The translations under genes were made by a program, and so were the position numbers. The notes beneath the pieces were generated by a model. It ran no database searches. It worked only from the letters and a program-made list of their open reading frames with translations, and had not been told where the DNA came from. Below are positions 1-9,883 of a stretch of 21,925 nucleotides of DNA, one piece after another. Position 1 is the stretch's first letter. Each line of letters starts with the position of its first letter. The stretch comes from Paulinella micropora (Eukaryota > Cercozoa > Imbricatea > Euglyphida): NCBI GenBank assembly GCA_009731375.1, contig BJOX01000223.1, positions 719,381 through 741,305 of the forward strand, in the 5' to 3' direction.

Positions 1-221
1 TTGGTGTATGCACTTGCACATTCGGTGACGTCTTGCAAGAGGTTGCTGGGACTGCGGAATAACCTCGGCTTAGTGCAGTCTTGCCCTCAGGAGCTCCATC
101 GGTGGCCCCGATCATCAGGCGAGAGACTGACACGGGGGGGTGGAGGACCTCGAACAAGGGTATTGGAGGCTTATGTCCATTGAGGATATGCCATTAGCTG
201 CATCAGTACGCCTCAGATATA
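1..221. other. unassigned sequence
   Basis: I see no gene here. Short open frames exist on both strands, but none has domain character or splice signals that convince me. The stretch runs directly into an ATT microsatellite. Confidence 0.5.
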
Positions 222-224
222 GTA

Positions 225-283
<59 letters not shown>

Positions 284-490
284 TATTATTATTGTTATTA
301 TTATTATCATTTTTGTTATTATTTTTACTATTATTATTGCTATTATTATCATTATTATTATTATTATTATTTCTTTTACTTTTATTATTGTTTTTGTTTC
401 TATTTTTTCCTCTCTTTTTTTCTTTCTTTTCTTTCTCATTCTTCTCCCCTTTTGTTTTCTTGTTTCCCTTTTTTCTCTTTCTCCTATCCT
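222..490. repeat. ATT microsatellite grading into T/C-rich tract
   Basis: An (ATT)n array becomes progressively interrupted (TTG, TTC, ATC variants) and then turns into an irregular T/C tract (CTTTTCTTTC-like). Open frames through it give only Tyr, Ile, Leu or Phe runs and are shadows of the repeat. Confidence 0.9.
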
Positions 491-900
491 TTGCTGCTTG
501 CTAGGTCTGGGCTTGTTCTGACATGGCTCTACTGTATGTTTATGATTGTGGCTTGTGGAGTTTCTTCTGGTCTATGAGGGGGGTGGGGTGCGGAGTGGTT
601 TGGCTCGACTTGCCTGAGGCTGCATGTCTGTGAGGTTGCCAGGTTTGGGCCTGTCCTTATGGATATTGCAGCACTCGGCATAATCGCGTCGCGAGTACGC
701 CACGTCGAGCCTTACTACGCTCTGCGCTCCACCCTCCTGGCTACGATAGCCTCCGGGTGCGAGTGAATTGCGTTAGGTGCTGCAGTTTCCTTAAGGGCTG
801 TCTCACCAATTGATCTAACTTGCGCCCATGCTTGTTACGTCTTACCTTTTCTGGCGCTTTCCATTCTTGCCTTCTTCTAGTTCAGTATTGTCTCCCCTGC
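491..900. other. unassigned unique sequence
   Basis: This is mixed-composition unique sequence between two pyrimidine-rich tracts. I find no convincing open frame, RNA gene or repeat unit in it. Confidence 0.4.
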
Positions 901-1240
901 TACTGTCTGGCTTTGTGTTCGTTTGTTTGTTTTGCTTTTTGTGCTTGTTGCTGCCTCATTTGTTGTCTTTTTTCTTTTTTGTTTTGTTTTTGTTTTGTTT
1001 TTGTCTCTTTTGTTCTGGTTGTTTGTGTTTCTTTTGTTTGTCTTATTCTTTGTTCCTTTTCTCTTGTCTTATTCTTTGTTCCTTTTCTCTTTTGTTTTTT
1101 TTTTCCTGTTTTCCTTCTTTACTGTTTTTGTTCTTCTATCTTCTTCTCGCTTTTCTTTATCTCTTTTTTTCCTTTCTTTCTTTCTATCATTCTCCTCTTT
1201 CTTGCCCCTTCTATATTACTCTTTCCAGGAGTTTTCTGTT
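901..1240. repeat. T-rich pyrimidine tract
   Basis: The plus strand is almost free of A and is made of TTTG, TTTC and TCTT words. It includes a short direct repeat of TCTTATTCTTTGTTCCTTTT near 1040-1090. Three overlapping open frames encode hydrophobic Phe/Leu/Cys/Val runs; I attribute these to composition and do not call membrane proteins. Confidence 0.75.
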
Positions 1241-1445
1241 GAACCTTAGTTCCAGATTTCCTTATGAGCTTGTACTGTCGTTCCTTGGAACCAGAATTCA
1301 TTTGAATTAGGCTCTTCTTCATTTTTCTTTCGTCTTTTTCTCATTAAACCTTGCTTACTGTAATAAAAAAAAAAATGGATCAGGAAAAAAAATGGATGAC
1401 TAAAGGTCACTTGTAAAAGTAACTTCTTTCATTATATTAAAGGCA

Positions 1446-1452
<7 letters not shown>

Positions 1453-1481
<29 letters not shown>
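1453..1481. repeat. GA dinucleotide repeat
   Basis: An uninterrupted (AG)n array lies in AT-rich sequence. Confidence 0.95.
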
Positions 1482-1483
<2 letters not shown>

Positions 1484-2343
1484 AATATCACAAAGCAAAC
1501 AAAACAAACACACGAGCAAGCGATCTTGAAAACAAGCAAGCAAAATTATCAAATAATGGTACATATAAGCTCATATATGTGACCTATGCCAAGCCTTCCT
1601 CTTCAAAAGGCGGGAAGTTGTAAGACATACGAGCAACCCGCTGACCACAAAAGCGATATACCGCAGCAGATAGTGGGCCTGAACAGCGTCCATGCCCATT
1701 CAGACTTTAACCACTGACTGGGCGCCCTCGGAGACTCCTCGGCGCCCACCTAAGCCACACAGACTGACAATTACTTCTTTCGAATGTCTTCCATTTTCAA
1801 GGAATATCTCTGGCAAACTTCCTGAAAACTCGCAAAACAGTTCGAAAAGTTGCCTCCACCTCGCGCATACATACAGACTTCACATCTTGATGTTTTTTTT
1901 TTTTTTTTTTTTTTTTTCCGTTCATGATAAAGGTCCAGTGACAAAAACTGTGGTGCCAACTTCTACGAAGCACCACCACAAGCGAGAAAATACAGGCCTA
2001 AAATGCCAATCCAGGCAAAGTTAATTGGCAGCAAATGTGCATTGGCAGCAAATGTGCATCCGTCCTACGCCTGATTTTTTCCAGAGAAACTTGAAAAATT
2101 CATGTTGGTCTTTGCCTTTGCAAAATAAGTTCTGGACTGACTATCAGTCTACTATCTCTGACTGGCATTGCGTACCTGGCTCCTCTGAACTGACATGAGT
2201 GTGGAAGAAATCCAGGTATGCCATCATTCCTCCTCCTTAATATGCTGTGTTTCCATGCAGACAAGATACTGACACATTGAGTAAAAAGAAGTTTTTAGTC
2301 TGTTAAATAAAGGCACAGTATGTCCTCTTCCTCCTGCCTGCTT
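1482..2343. other. unassigned sequence with a poly-T run
   Basis: No gene is recognised. The stretch includes a poly-T run at 1893-1917 and a short tandem repeat near 2027-2058 (TTGGCAGCAAATGTGCA twice). The poly-T could be the tail of an old retroposed sequence on the minus strand, but I see no body to go with it. Confidence 0.4.
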
Positions 2344-2695
2344 TCTTCTTCTTCTTCTTCTTCTTCTTCTTCTTCTTCTTCTTCTTCGTCTTCTTCGTCT
2401 TCGTCTTCGTCTTCGTCTTCGTCTTCGTCTTCGTCTTCGTCTTCGTCTTCGTCTTCGTCTTCGTCTTCGTCTTCGCCGTCTTCGTCTTCGTCTTCGCCGT
2501 CTTCGTCTTCGTCTTCGTCTTCGTCTTCTTCGTCTTCGTCTTCGTCTTCGTCTTCGTCTTCTTCTTCTTCTTCTTCTTCTTCTTCTTCTTCTTCTTCTTC
2601 TTCTCCTCCTCCTCCTCCTCCTCCTTCTCCTTCTCCTCCTCCTCCTCCTCCTTCTCCTCCTTCTCCTTCTCCTTCTCCTTTTTCTTTTCCTTCTT

Positions 2696-2726
<31 letters not shown>
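2344..2726. repeat. CTT / TCGTCT / CTC pyrimidine repeat block
   Basis: Successive sub-blocks are (CTT)n, a long (TCGTCT) and (TCG TCT TCG) region with occasional GCC, (CTT)n again, and then CCT/CTT mixtures. The plus strand is nearly free of A. The poly-Ser frame (with Pro where CTC dominates) is a by-product of the repeat. Confidence 0.95.
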
Positions 2727-2796
2727 AATTCTTTTTGTTGAGAGAAAAAAGTTGTAAAATTTTAAACTCGCGGAGAAACTGCTAACAGCTATTTGC

Positions 2797-2873
2797 ACTT
2801 CTTCTCCTTCTTCTTCTTCTTCTTCTTCTTCTTCTTCTTCTTCTTCTTCTTCTTCTTCTTCTTCTTCTTCTTG

Positions 2874-2923
<50 letters not shown>

Positions 2924-3441
2924 GCTTCTTCTTCTTCTTCTTCTTCTTCTTCTTTTTCTTCTTCATCGTCACCTTCTTCATCATCTTCATCTTCATCTTC
3001 ATCTTCATCTTCATCTTCTTCTTCTTCTTCATCTTCATCTTCTTCTTCTTCTTCATCATCATCATCATCATCATCATCGTCATCATCATCTTCATCTTCA
3101 TCTTCATCTTCATCTTCATCTTCATCTTCATCTTCATCTTCATCTTCATCTTCATCTTCATCTTCTTCTTCTTCTTCTTCTTCTTCTTCTTCTTCTTCTT
3201 CTTCTTCTTCTTCTTCTTCTTCTTCTTCATCTTTATCTTCTTCTTCTTCTTCTTTATCTTCTTCTTCTTCTTCTTCTTCTTCGTCATCTTCATCTTAATC
3301 TTCTTCTTCATCTTCTTCATCTTCTTCTTCTTCTTCTTCTCCTTCTTCTTCTTCTTCTTCATCATCTTCATCATCATCTTCATCTTCATCTTCATCTTCA
3401 TCTTCTTCATCTTCATCTTCATCTTCATCTTCTTCTTCTTC

Positions 3442-3473
<32 letters not shown>

Positions 3474-3570
3474 CTTCTTCATCTTCTTCTTCTTCTTCTT
3501 CTTCTTCTTCTTCTTCTTCTTCTTCTTCTTCTTCTTCTTCTTCTTCTTCTTCTTCTTCTTCTTGTTCTTC
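2797..3570. repeat. CTT / TAC / TCATCT repeat block
   Basis: A second block starts after about 70 bases of unique sequence: (CTT)n, then (TAC)n around 2874-2922, then hexameric (TCATCT)n alternating with (CTT)n, ending in a long pure (CTT)n. All frames are open for long stretches but encode only Leu/Phe/Ser/His or Lys/Met/Glu runs. Confidence 0.95.
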
Positions 3571-3614
3571 GTGCTTGTTAATACGAATTGTATCCGGTGG
3601 CGCAGAATGGTATA

Positions 3615-3687
3615 AATACATACATACATACATACATACATACATACATACATACATACATACATCATACATACATACATACATACA

Positions 3688-3721
<34 letters not shown>

Positions 3722-3842
3722 CATACATACATACATACATACATACATACATACATACATACATACATACATACAATACATACATACCATACATACATAC
3801 CATACATGCATACCATACATACATACCATACATACATGCATA
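3615..3842. repeat. CATA tetranucleotide repeat
   Basis: A (CATA)n array with a few variants (CATAC-CATA, ATATAT) ends directly at the proposed splice acceptor of the first small plus-strand exon at 3844. It would therefore form most of the preceding intron. Confidence 0.95.
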
Positions 3843-3843
3843 G

Positions 3844-3939
3844 GACCTGAACGCATTCAATTTGAACGACAAGGCGCTGCTTGGCAAGTACGGGGATATG
3901 ACCGTGGGAGAGTTCCTGGAAGCACACATGCAAATACAG
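3844..3939 (+). CDS. candidate internal exon, unknown protein
   Basis: This is 32 codons of non-repetitive, GC-balanced sequence between two microsatellites. It reads DLNAFNLNDKALLGKYGD followed by MTVGEFLEAHMQIQ. A TAG just upstream (3841-3843) gives an AG acceptor, and the frame begins GAC-CTG-AAC, the same type of start as the last exon of the TIR gene on the other strand (18820). The peptide is amphipathic and probably helical. The 3' end is uncertain because no GT donor fits; CAG|GC at 3939 would be a GC-AG intron. Exon 4249-4341 lies next downstream in a compatible phase. I do not recognise the family. A distant relation to the TIR gene is a guess from exon shape only. Confidence 0.4.
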
Positions 3940-3942
3940 GCA

Positions 3943-3987
<45 letters not shown>

Positions 3988-4025
3988 CATCTATCTGTGG
4001 GAGAGTTCCTGGAAGCGCACATGCA
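3904..4025 (+). repeat. 29-bp exon-end duplication flanking a CTAT repeat
   Basis: The 29 bases at 3904-3932, covering the codons VGEFLEAHM, recur at 3997-4025 with one mismatch. The (CTAT)n array at about 3942-3996 lies between them. Both copies are in the same reading frame, and the second runs straight into the next CATA array. Confidence 0.85.
3942..3996. repeat. CTAT tetranucleotide repeat
   Basis: A (CTAT)n array with one CCAT variant lies between the two copies of the exon-end duplication. Confidence 0.95.
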
Positions 4026-4059
<34 letters not shown>

Positions 4060-4227
4060 CATATATACATACATACATACATACATACATACATACATAC
4101 ATACATACATCAGGCAGACAGACAGACAGAACAGACAGACAGTTGCACTCACAACTCGAGCAAGCTGAGTATTCCATACTATGTATGTCTGTATGTATGT
4201 ATGTATGTATGTATGTATGTATGTATA
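4022..4227. repeat. CATA, CAGA and GTAT repeats
   Basis: (CATA)n to about 4110 is followed by (CAGA)n to about 4141, a short unique spacer, and (GTAT)n at 4182-4227. The CATA and GTAT arrays are complementary to each other and could fold back. The whole stretch would be intronic between the two small exons. Confidence 0.9.
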
Positions 4228-4248
4228 CCAATATATGTGTGTATGTAG

Positions 4249-4341
4249 CTTGATCGCATCGACGAGGAGGTGCATCGCCAGGAGGAGCATCTGCTCAGCG
4301 AGGTGGCGCGCATCAAGCAGCATGTGCAGTCCCAGAACCAG
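4249..4341 (+). CDS. candidate coiled-coil exon, unknown protein
   Basis: These 31 codons begin after a GTATGTAG acceptor and end at AACCAG|GTGCAC, a reasonable phase 0 donor. The peptide is LDRIDEEVHRQEEHLLSEVA followed by RIKQHVQSQNQ. It is highly charged, with hydrophobic residues at roughly heptad spacing, as expected of a coiled coil. GC content is much higher than in the flanking repeats. It follows exon 3844-3939 on the same strand and in a compatible phase, so both probably belong to one gene. The rest of that gene is not seen: downstream is poly-C and an assembly gap. The function is unknown. Confidence 0.45.
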
Positions 4342-4357
4342 GTGCACCACGCGAACC

Positions 4358-4358
<1 letters not shown>

Positions 4359-4410
<52 letters not shown>

Positions 4411-4420
4411 NNNNNNNNNN
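4359..4420. other. 52-base poly-C run and 10-N gap
   Basis: A pure C homopolymer at 4359-4410 abuts an assembly gap at 4411-4420. It directly follows the second small exon and truncates any view of downstream exons. Confidence 0.95.
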
Positions 4421-4543
4421 CACCCCTCATGCTTGCAATCAATCCATCTGGAAACGCAGTCTCACTGATTTGCGTTGGGTTACTTGTCTGTGTGTTGTTT
4501 GCCTGCTGTCTTGTCTAGGTTTCCATGAACAAACATCGCGCCG

Positions 4544-4611
4544 GCGCTGCCGCCCGGGCCCGTGCGGTCAGGTGACAGCGCTGCCGCCCGGGCCCGTGCG
4601 GTCAGGTGACA
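4544..4611. repeat. 34-bp perfect tandem duplication
   Basis: Two identical GC-rich 34-bp units, 4544-4577 and 4578-4611, each contain GCCCGGGC and end in GGTGACA. Confidence 0.95.
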
Positions 4612-6061
4612 GCGGTTTCAATCGCAAAATTCACATCTTCGGCGAACAGAGATACGTCCTTTCTCCTTATTTCTCCTTCCTTTCTCCTCCTTATTTTGCA
4701 CTGTCAAGATCGTGCCAGCCCTTCACTGCGAACACTATAGCCTGAATATGCAAATCAGTCTTGTAGTAAGAGAATTTTTGGCATGTTGAGTACAGTGTGA
4801 TAATGTGAGGTGGTGCTGAGGGTCGCTCCGAGCTGAGTTCGCCAAACGCGTTCAACCTCTCCATGTAGCTTGCCACCATCCTCTGCGCACTCACTTTCCC
4901 ACCATCCCGCTCACTCACCGCCTCTGAGCCTGCCACCGCTGGCACGGTCCGCTGAGGCGGCTCTGAGCTGATAATATCCCTGTCATTAGTCCATCAACTT
5001 ACTAGTAGCTGACTCAGCTATTGGCCGGAACTCCGAGCTGTAACGTTTGTAGACTGGAGTCCGTACTTGTACTAGCAGTAAACTTAAAATCAAGTCAAGT
5101 GAAAGGTGGCGGCCACTCATCCATGCGTTGCCACTGACTATTTTCTAAAATTGAAGTTGTCAAAACTCTTGGAAATATTTAATAACAGGGGCCGGTTTAC
5201 CGGACCACCACTGCCATCACCGTACTTACCTCTTTGCTTAAGGCTGCTTAATGCTTAGGGCTTGGCTATGGGTAAGGCAACCGTCTTGAGGGCTTGGCTC
5301 GGCGGGGCAAGTGCTATGGGCTGCATGACATGTGACTCGAGCTGCCACGGTGCTCATGAGTGATGCAATTACTGAGTTCTTCAAGTTTTTTCCCCCGGGG
5401 GGGGGGGGTCAAAGCATGCCAGTGTGTACAAACTCAGTAAACATTTCCGATCAAGTTCAGTGAGTTGAAGTTTTTCTTTTTTAGACTCCCGAGTCTTTGA
5501 AGACGGTCCGAGGCTTTTCAATGGACAATGGCCTCCGCAATGACTACCGGCAATCGGACCACTGCTGCATCCCCCTGCCTCTTACCGGTCGTAGAATTTG
5601 AAATTCAACACAGAACCAAGAATTTGAAATTCAACAACAATGACTACGAACACTTCCAGCCAGACGATTCAACTACTGGGCAGAAGTCAAAAAGATATAC
5701 TGTCCAGAAAATATCAGACTGTCACTGAGCACTTTAACAACCTGCCAAAGCTTGTCACTACAGTTCGGACTTTCAAGTTCATTGTTTTTGACCGGCCCGT
5801 TAGATTCTCCTCGGCACAGCAGTACTGACCAGGCTCGAAACCCAAACCACGAATTTTGTCAGTTGAGAGATGGAGAAGATCTCCTCAGTAGAGAGAAAGA
5901 AAGAATGTCAGATTGAGAACGTTGAACCCAAAGCTTAGCCTCAGGCAACGCCTCACAAACAGAAAACCGTGTCCATTCCTTGCCCAGTGGAAGCGGTCTC
6001 AGCGTTGAGAACATTGTTGGCAACGCTGAGAAAAAGCAGAAAGAGTCTGACGCGAGGGATC
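4612..6061. other. unassigned intergenic or intronic sequence
   Basis: No firm gene is seen. There is a G run at 5397-5408 directly after CCCCC, and a repeated GAATTTGAAATTCAAC around 5595-5635. A plus-strand frame at 5980-6171 (containing SVENIVGNAEKKQKESDARD) has protein-like composition for about 40 residues, but no splice or homology support, so I leave it uncalled. Confidence 0.4.
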
Positions 6062-6548
6062 TCAAGCGTTTGGATGCGTTGCCTGGCCTGATGTGCTATT
6101 CGGATTTCTTAGGTTCCTGTAGGCCCGGAGGGGGTTCCGGGGAGTCGCCGTATCGTTCCCTTCCAGTTTAACCGCATATTTGACGGGACCCGTTCTTGGT
6201 GGGCTCTCCTCGTGGTCGGAAAATCCCGTCACATGGAAGGTGGCCGGGCTGCTCGTCATCCTCCTTCGGGGTAATTGGCTTAACCGGACGGAGATAAGTT
6301 CGGTCTTTCCTCTTCTTCTCCTTCGCTTCCGCCTTTCCTTTTTCCGTTCCCTGCTTGGTTGTCCTGTCTTTCTCCTGACCCGTGGCCTGCCCCTCCTCCT
6401 AGTCACTGAAGGGGGGGCTGCTGGTACAGTGCGTTTATGTGTGCCGTGGTCCAGTCGAGCCGTGGACGTAGTTTCCCGGGCGGCCGTTGAGGACGGAGAT
6501 TGGTCCCGACTGGTCGGTGGGCAAGGCGGGGGAGGCGGTTCTGGTGCC
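6062..6548 (-). CDS. basic protein fragment with AT-hook-like motif (C-terminal piece)
   Basis: An open frame of about 160 codons runs from the N gap down to a stop at 6062-6064. It starts proline-rich (APEPPPPPCPP) and passes through a Ser/Thr-rich part. It then has a strongly basic centre with TRRRGRPRVRRKTG, which contains the GRP core of AT-hooks, followed by RERKKERRKRRRRRGK. It ends in a polar tail. The AT-hook core in a basic context suggests binding to the DNA minor groove; this is inference. The frame is the same as that of the unknown at 6893-7285, but an in-frame stop and a gap of unknown true length separate them. It may be the end of the minus-strand relic described below. An opposite-strand frame exists, but its composition is less protein-like. 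Confidence 0.4.
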
Positions 6549-6810
6549 NNNNNNNNNNNNNNNNNNNNNNNNNNNNNNNNNNNNNNNNNNNNNNNNNNNN
6601 NNNNNNNNNNNNNNNNNNNNNNNNNNNNNNNNNNNNNNNNNNNNNNNNNNNNNNNNNNNNNNNNNNNNNNNNNNNNNNNNNNNNNNNNNNNNNNNNNNNN
6701 NNNNNNNNNNNNNNNNNNNNNNNNNNNNNNNNNNNNNNNNNNNNNNNNNNNNNNNNNNNNNNNNNNNNNNNNNNNNNNNNNNNNNNNNNNNNNNNNNNNN
6801 NNNNNNNTTG

Positions 6811-6851
<41 letters not shown>
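6549..6851. other. 259-N gap followed by a 40-base poly-G run
   Basis: The assembly gap at 6549-6807 is followed by TTGC and a pure G run at 6812-6851. The gap size of 259 may be an estimate. Confidence 0.95.
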
Positions 6852-6892
6852 CGGATCGGTGTTGTTATAACTATGAGTCTCAATCCAGTCTT

Positions 6893-7285
6893 TTATAGCC
6901 TCGAGGGCCAGATGTCTTCGTGTGTCCCCCGCTGAGACTCGATCAACCCACCCAACGCTCCCCAGGATGAATCTCCGTATCGTGGATAGATCTGGGCGTA
7001 AAGCTCAGGTGTCAAGGAGCATCCTGGTGAGTGGAAGGTCGGGAGGTCCACCACTTTCATGAGCTCGTCTCTGGCCCATTGTCGTCCGATCTGGACTATC
7101 GTTTCCGCCGGAGGTGTCCCCCACGGTGCTAGGGTATCTGGAAGGGGGTCCACCAGCGGCTTTCCTGGACACCAGAAGTAAGGATAGGTGTCGCAGTCAC
7201 ACTGGTCAATACAGAACCTCCTCAGTCCAAAGGGAAAGCCAGGCTGGATATCCCCGCGAGCCACTCCTCGCGGAAACTTGGTACG
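6893..7285 (-). CDS. hypothetical Cys/Pro-rich protein segment
   Basis: This frame is open for more than 125 codons and ends in TAA at 6893-6895. It reads RTKFPRGVARGD, then a cluster of Cys and aromatic residues (CIDQCDCDTYPYFWCPGK), then Pro- and Trp-containing sequence ending DIWPSRL. Tyr, Trp, Cys and Pro are spread as in a real folded protein, and the frame runs the same way as the other minus-strand relic pieces. No start is chosen because the frame continues upstream without a clear ATG to about 7355. Four Cys within about 16 residues could bind metal. I do not recognise the family. Confidence 0.4.
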   Translation of the reverse strand, partial: RTKFPRGVARGDIQPGFPFGLRRFCIDQCDCDTYPYFWCPGKPLVDPLPDTLAPWGTPPAETIVQIGRQWARDELMKVVDLPTFHSPGCSLTPELYAQIYPRYGDSSWGALGGLIESQRGTHEDIWPSRL

Positions 7286-7412
7286 TGGGTTACCCAGTCC
7301 CGGGGGGGGGCGTCCGGCGGTGACATGCTGCGGTTGCGGTCCGATGGGCTCCCCTTCCGTCAGGGCTCCGGAGTCGGCGTTTCTCGCTTATCCGGCGTTC
7401 GAGATCGTAGTG

Positions 7413-8725
7413 TCAGTGAGTTCTCCAGACTAGGGGGGTGTGTCGACGTGGTTGGGGCCTGGGTGATCGGGACCGTGGGCGGGCTGACGGGGAGGTCGTG
7501 ATCACCTGGGTCTGTGCCACCTGGCGAGGAGGTGTGCTTGCCGCCTGTGGTCGGTCGTCACTGTCAGAGCTGCTGCTTCTGCTCCCCATTCTCGTTCCGC
7601 GGGGCGTGGTCATCGGTGACACGCTGCGGCTTCTTTGCCGGGTACCAGTATCGCGGCGGCGTCGTGAAGTCCGCGGCTTGTGCTTTGCCGGTGACTGTTG
7701 TTCCCTGCTGGAGCTGCTTCTGTTTCCACCCTTTCTTGTCCCGCGGGATGTAGGCATCGGTGACTCTCGTCGTTTTGGCGTATACGTATCTCGGCGTTGT
7801 CTTGGAGATCCTGATCTTCGCCTTTCGGGTGACGATTGGCGGAGTGGCTCTGGGGTCTTGAGTCTGGCGTGAATCGTTGCTGTGGTTCTAGGCTGGGGAG
7901 CTGTTTTCGTTTGCGGGTCTTGGAGGGGGGGCTAGCAGCTTCCTTGATGGGTCGCTTTCCTCCGGAAGAAGTTCCAACGGGTCGGGTCTCGTGTTTACTG
8001 GTCTCCCGTTCCCCAGGGAATCGATCTCCACGGTCGCGGCTCCTGTTCCTACTCCCCATACGCCGTTGTTGGTCCCATGACTGCTCTGTTGATCGATTGG
8101 TCACCCGGCTATTGTCAGTCCGTTGGGCAATCGAGAAACTATGTGTGGACGATCGTGGTCTGGAGCGGCTCCGTCCGCGTGTTTGGGACCGTGCAGGGTC
8201 TTTCCATCTTGAGCTTCTTCGTTCCCTGGAGGAGGATCTATTCCGTCTTTGGCGGGGGGAGTGTCTGCTAGAGGATGCACCAGGTGATTGTCGTCTAGGT
8301 GCGCTTCCTTCTGGTCTTGTGATGGTCTGGCTATGTCGACTGTCGCGCAGTAGAGAGCGATCATCACGTGAGATGGGACGGGTGGAGAGTAAATCCCATC
8401 TAGGCTTCTCGATCCTCAAGTGTCGGTCATCGCGTCCGCCTGGGTGTTCCTGTGCTTCCGGCCGGGGCGTTCCTTTCGGGTCTCGAACGTCTGGAGGTGG
8501 TCGGAAGCTAGTATTCCATCGTCCCGTCTCTTTGGGTTGTCCAGTTGTCTCAGGACTTTTCAGGTCGGTCAGGATGGGTCTTTTCATGCTCCGTCTATTA
8601 GGTTTAAGGCTTTTCTGGCTCCAAATATGTGACGATCGGACGAGTTTGGTGTCTTCCACTTCTTCCGACTGCAGGTGTGCTGTCGTATCTCTCTTGTTTA
8701 CGCCTTCGTCCTGCCCTTGGGTCAA
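7413..8725 (-). pseudogene. RS-rich disordered protein remnant, frameshifted
   Basis: Two overlapping minus-strand frames carry one continuous type of sequence. The upstream frame (8725 to about 7850) is rich in Arg, Ser, Pro and Gln, with many RS/SR dipeptides such as SRHSPRQRRNRSSSRERRSS and TRGRSRSRPRSS. Near 7760-7880 the RS-rich text switches to the next frame (SPERRRSGSPRQRR, SRGTRKGGNRSSSSRE, RQRSRSVSP) and continues to a stop at 7413. The natural reading is one long RS-domain-like disordered region broken by a frameshift. RS regions are known in splicing factors and in nucleic-acid-binding proteins of viruses and transposons. Nothing here fixes the function. The complementary frames encode Leu/Ser/Cys runs and are shadows. 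Confidence 0.45.
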
Positions 8726-9876
8726 CCAGAGGTCTTTACCGTCCGTGTGTCCTTCTTTGGTGTCGCCTCATGCTGAGGAGGGTTGGGGGGCCGAGGATCT
8801 TTTGCCGACGTTCTGTCTTCTTCCTTGCTGATTTGTGCCGCGGCCAGGTAAGCAGGTGGTCTGGCACTGTATTTTGACTTCTTCTCAGGGGGCCTTCGGA
8901 GCTCGGGTGGGGTATGAGGTGTGGGGGGGGATAATGCCATCAGTCTTGGGCAGGTGGAGAGGAGCCTGGTACTTGAGCGCATTCATTTGCTTCTCATCTG
9001 GTGCCTGGGTGGGTGATGGGGGGCTGGTGGCCAGGAACGGGTTCTCATCCCCGCTCCGTTGGGTCCCGCTGGGGCTCGTCAGGTTCGCGGAAGAGGAAGA
9101 GGAGGGGGGCAAGGAGGAGGACGAAGATGAAGAAACCCAGGATGGAGAGAGAGAGGAAGGGCCATAAGACATTGATGGGGAGTGAGTAGTAGGGAAAGGG
9201 GGGAGGGAGGGCGGCGGAGGAGAGTAGTAAAAGGAGGAGGAAGAGGAGGAAGTGTGGGGGTCCGAGGAGGTGGAGGGTGGGCATCGTGCTGTCCTCGTTC
9301 TGGGCATCGAGGTGCAGCAGTGTCCGCGCTATCCTTGGTACCGTGGGTATTGGCCGTCTCAGGTGCAGGGTGGTTATCCAACGCATTGTCCGGTGGGGGG
9401 ATAATGGGTATATCGTTTTTCCCCTCAAAGGCCTCCTCCTGGGGAGCCTTAGTATCATCTGCCTCTTCCATGTCCTGAAGGACGCCAGCTTCCTCGGCTC
9501 CGGTAAGGGGCGGCTCTGCCTCGGCCTGTCGCAGTTCTTCTAAATCTACCCCGTCTTCCAAGCGAAGATCCTGGAGGGTGCTTGTTGGATTGAGCACCGT
9601 AGGATTCATGGCGCTTCCTACATCTGGTAGTGCCTGACCCTCAGTGGTGCCCAGGGGCACTATTAGTATGGAAGGGTTCCCTTTGTCTTCTGGAGGAGTT
9701 GTTTTGTCGGTGGGGGTCTCGGAGTTCTTGTCATCGGAGCAGGACGATTGTGCAGTTGCAAATCCCTGGAACGGTTCCCCCTCCTCCGTGCCCGCCATGG
9801 TTGGTTTGTCCTGGCTGGTCTGGACATCCCGAGGTCCCGTCGTCTCCGTTATGCCGAAGTCTGGTTTAGTGTCCAC
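8722..9876 (-). pseudogene. acidic/proline-serine-rich remnant with frame shifts
   Basis: The first part, from 9876 to about 9300, is acidic and polar (VDTKPDFGITETTGPRDVQ, DGVDLEELRQAEAEPPL, GVLQDMEEADDTKAPQ). Near 9300 the plausible text moves to another frame that is Ser/Pro-rich and then reads SGDENPFLATSPPSPTQAPD and LHLPKTDGIIPPHT before a stop at 8885. A third frame (8982-8722) then continues with PPEKKSKYSARPPAYLAAAQ. This pattern fits a long disordered protein with two or three frameshifts, or assembly indels in low-complexity DNA. The exact break points are uncertain. It lies between the conserved-looking region upstream and the RS-rich part downstream. Confidence 0.35.
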
Positions 9877-9883
9877 TTGACTT

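Noticed and set aside
140-577. Open frame with long Tyr run
   Set aside because: Produced by the ATT array; no unique coding text on either side.
820-1310. Overlapping hydrophobic frames resembling membrane proteins
   Set aside because: The DNA is a T/C-rich tract, and all three frames are hydrophobic for that reason.
3590-3622. TATAAATA and a tRNA A-box-like TGGCGCAGAATGG
   Set aside because: No B box follows, and the TATA word merges into the CATA array; too little to call a promoter or SINE.
2320-3930. Poly-Ser, poly-Leu, Lys/Met and Glu/Asp frames
   Set aside because: They are direct translations of CTT/TCG/TCA microsatellites and are open on both strands at once.
6180-6548. Plus-strand frame opposite the basic protein
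   Set aside because: It has Leu/Gly/Val-rich text without motif character; the minus strand has the AT-hook-like core and more natural composition.
7438-8831. Long plus-strand frames
   Set aside because: They are complementary to the RS-rich minus-strand sequence and are rich in Ser/Leu/Cys/Arg as expected of such shadows.
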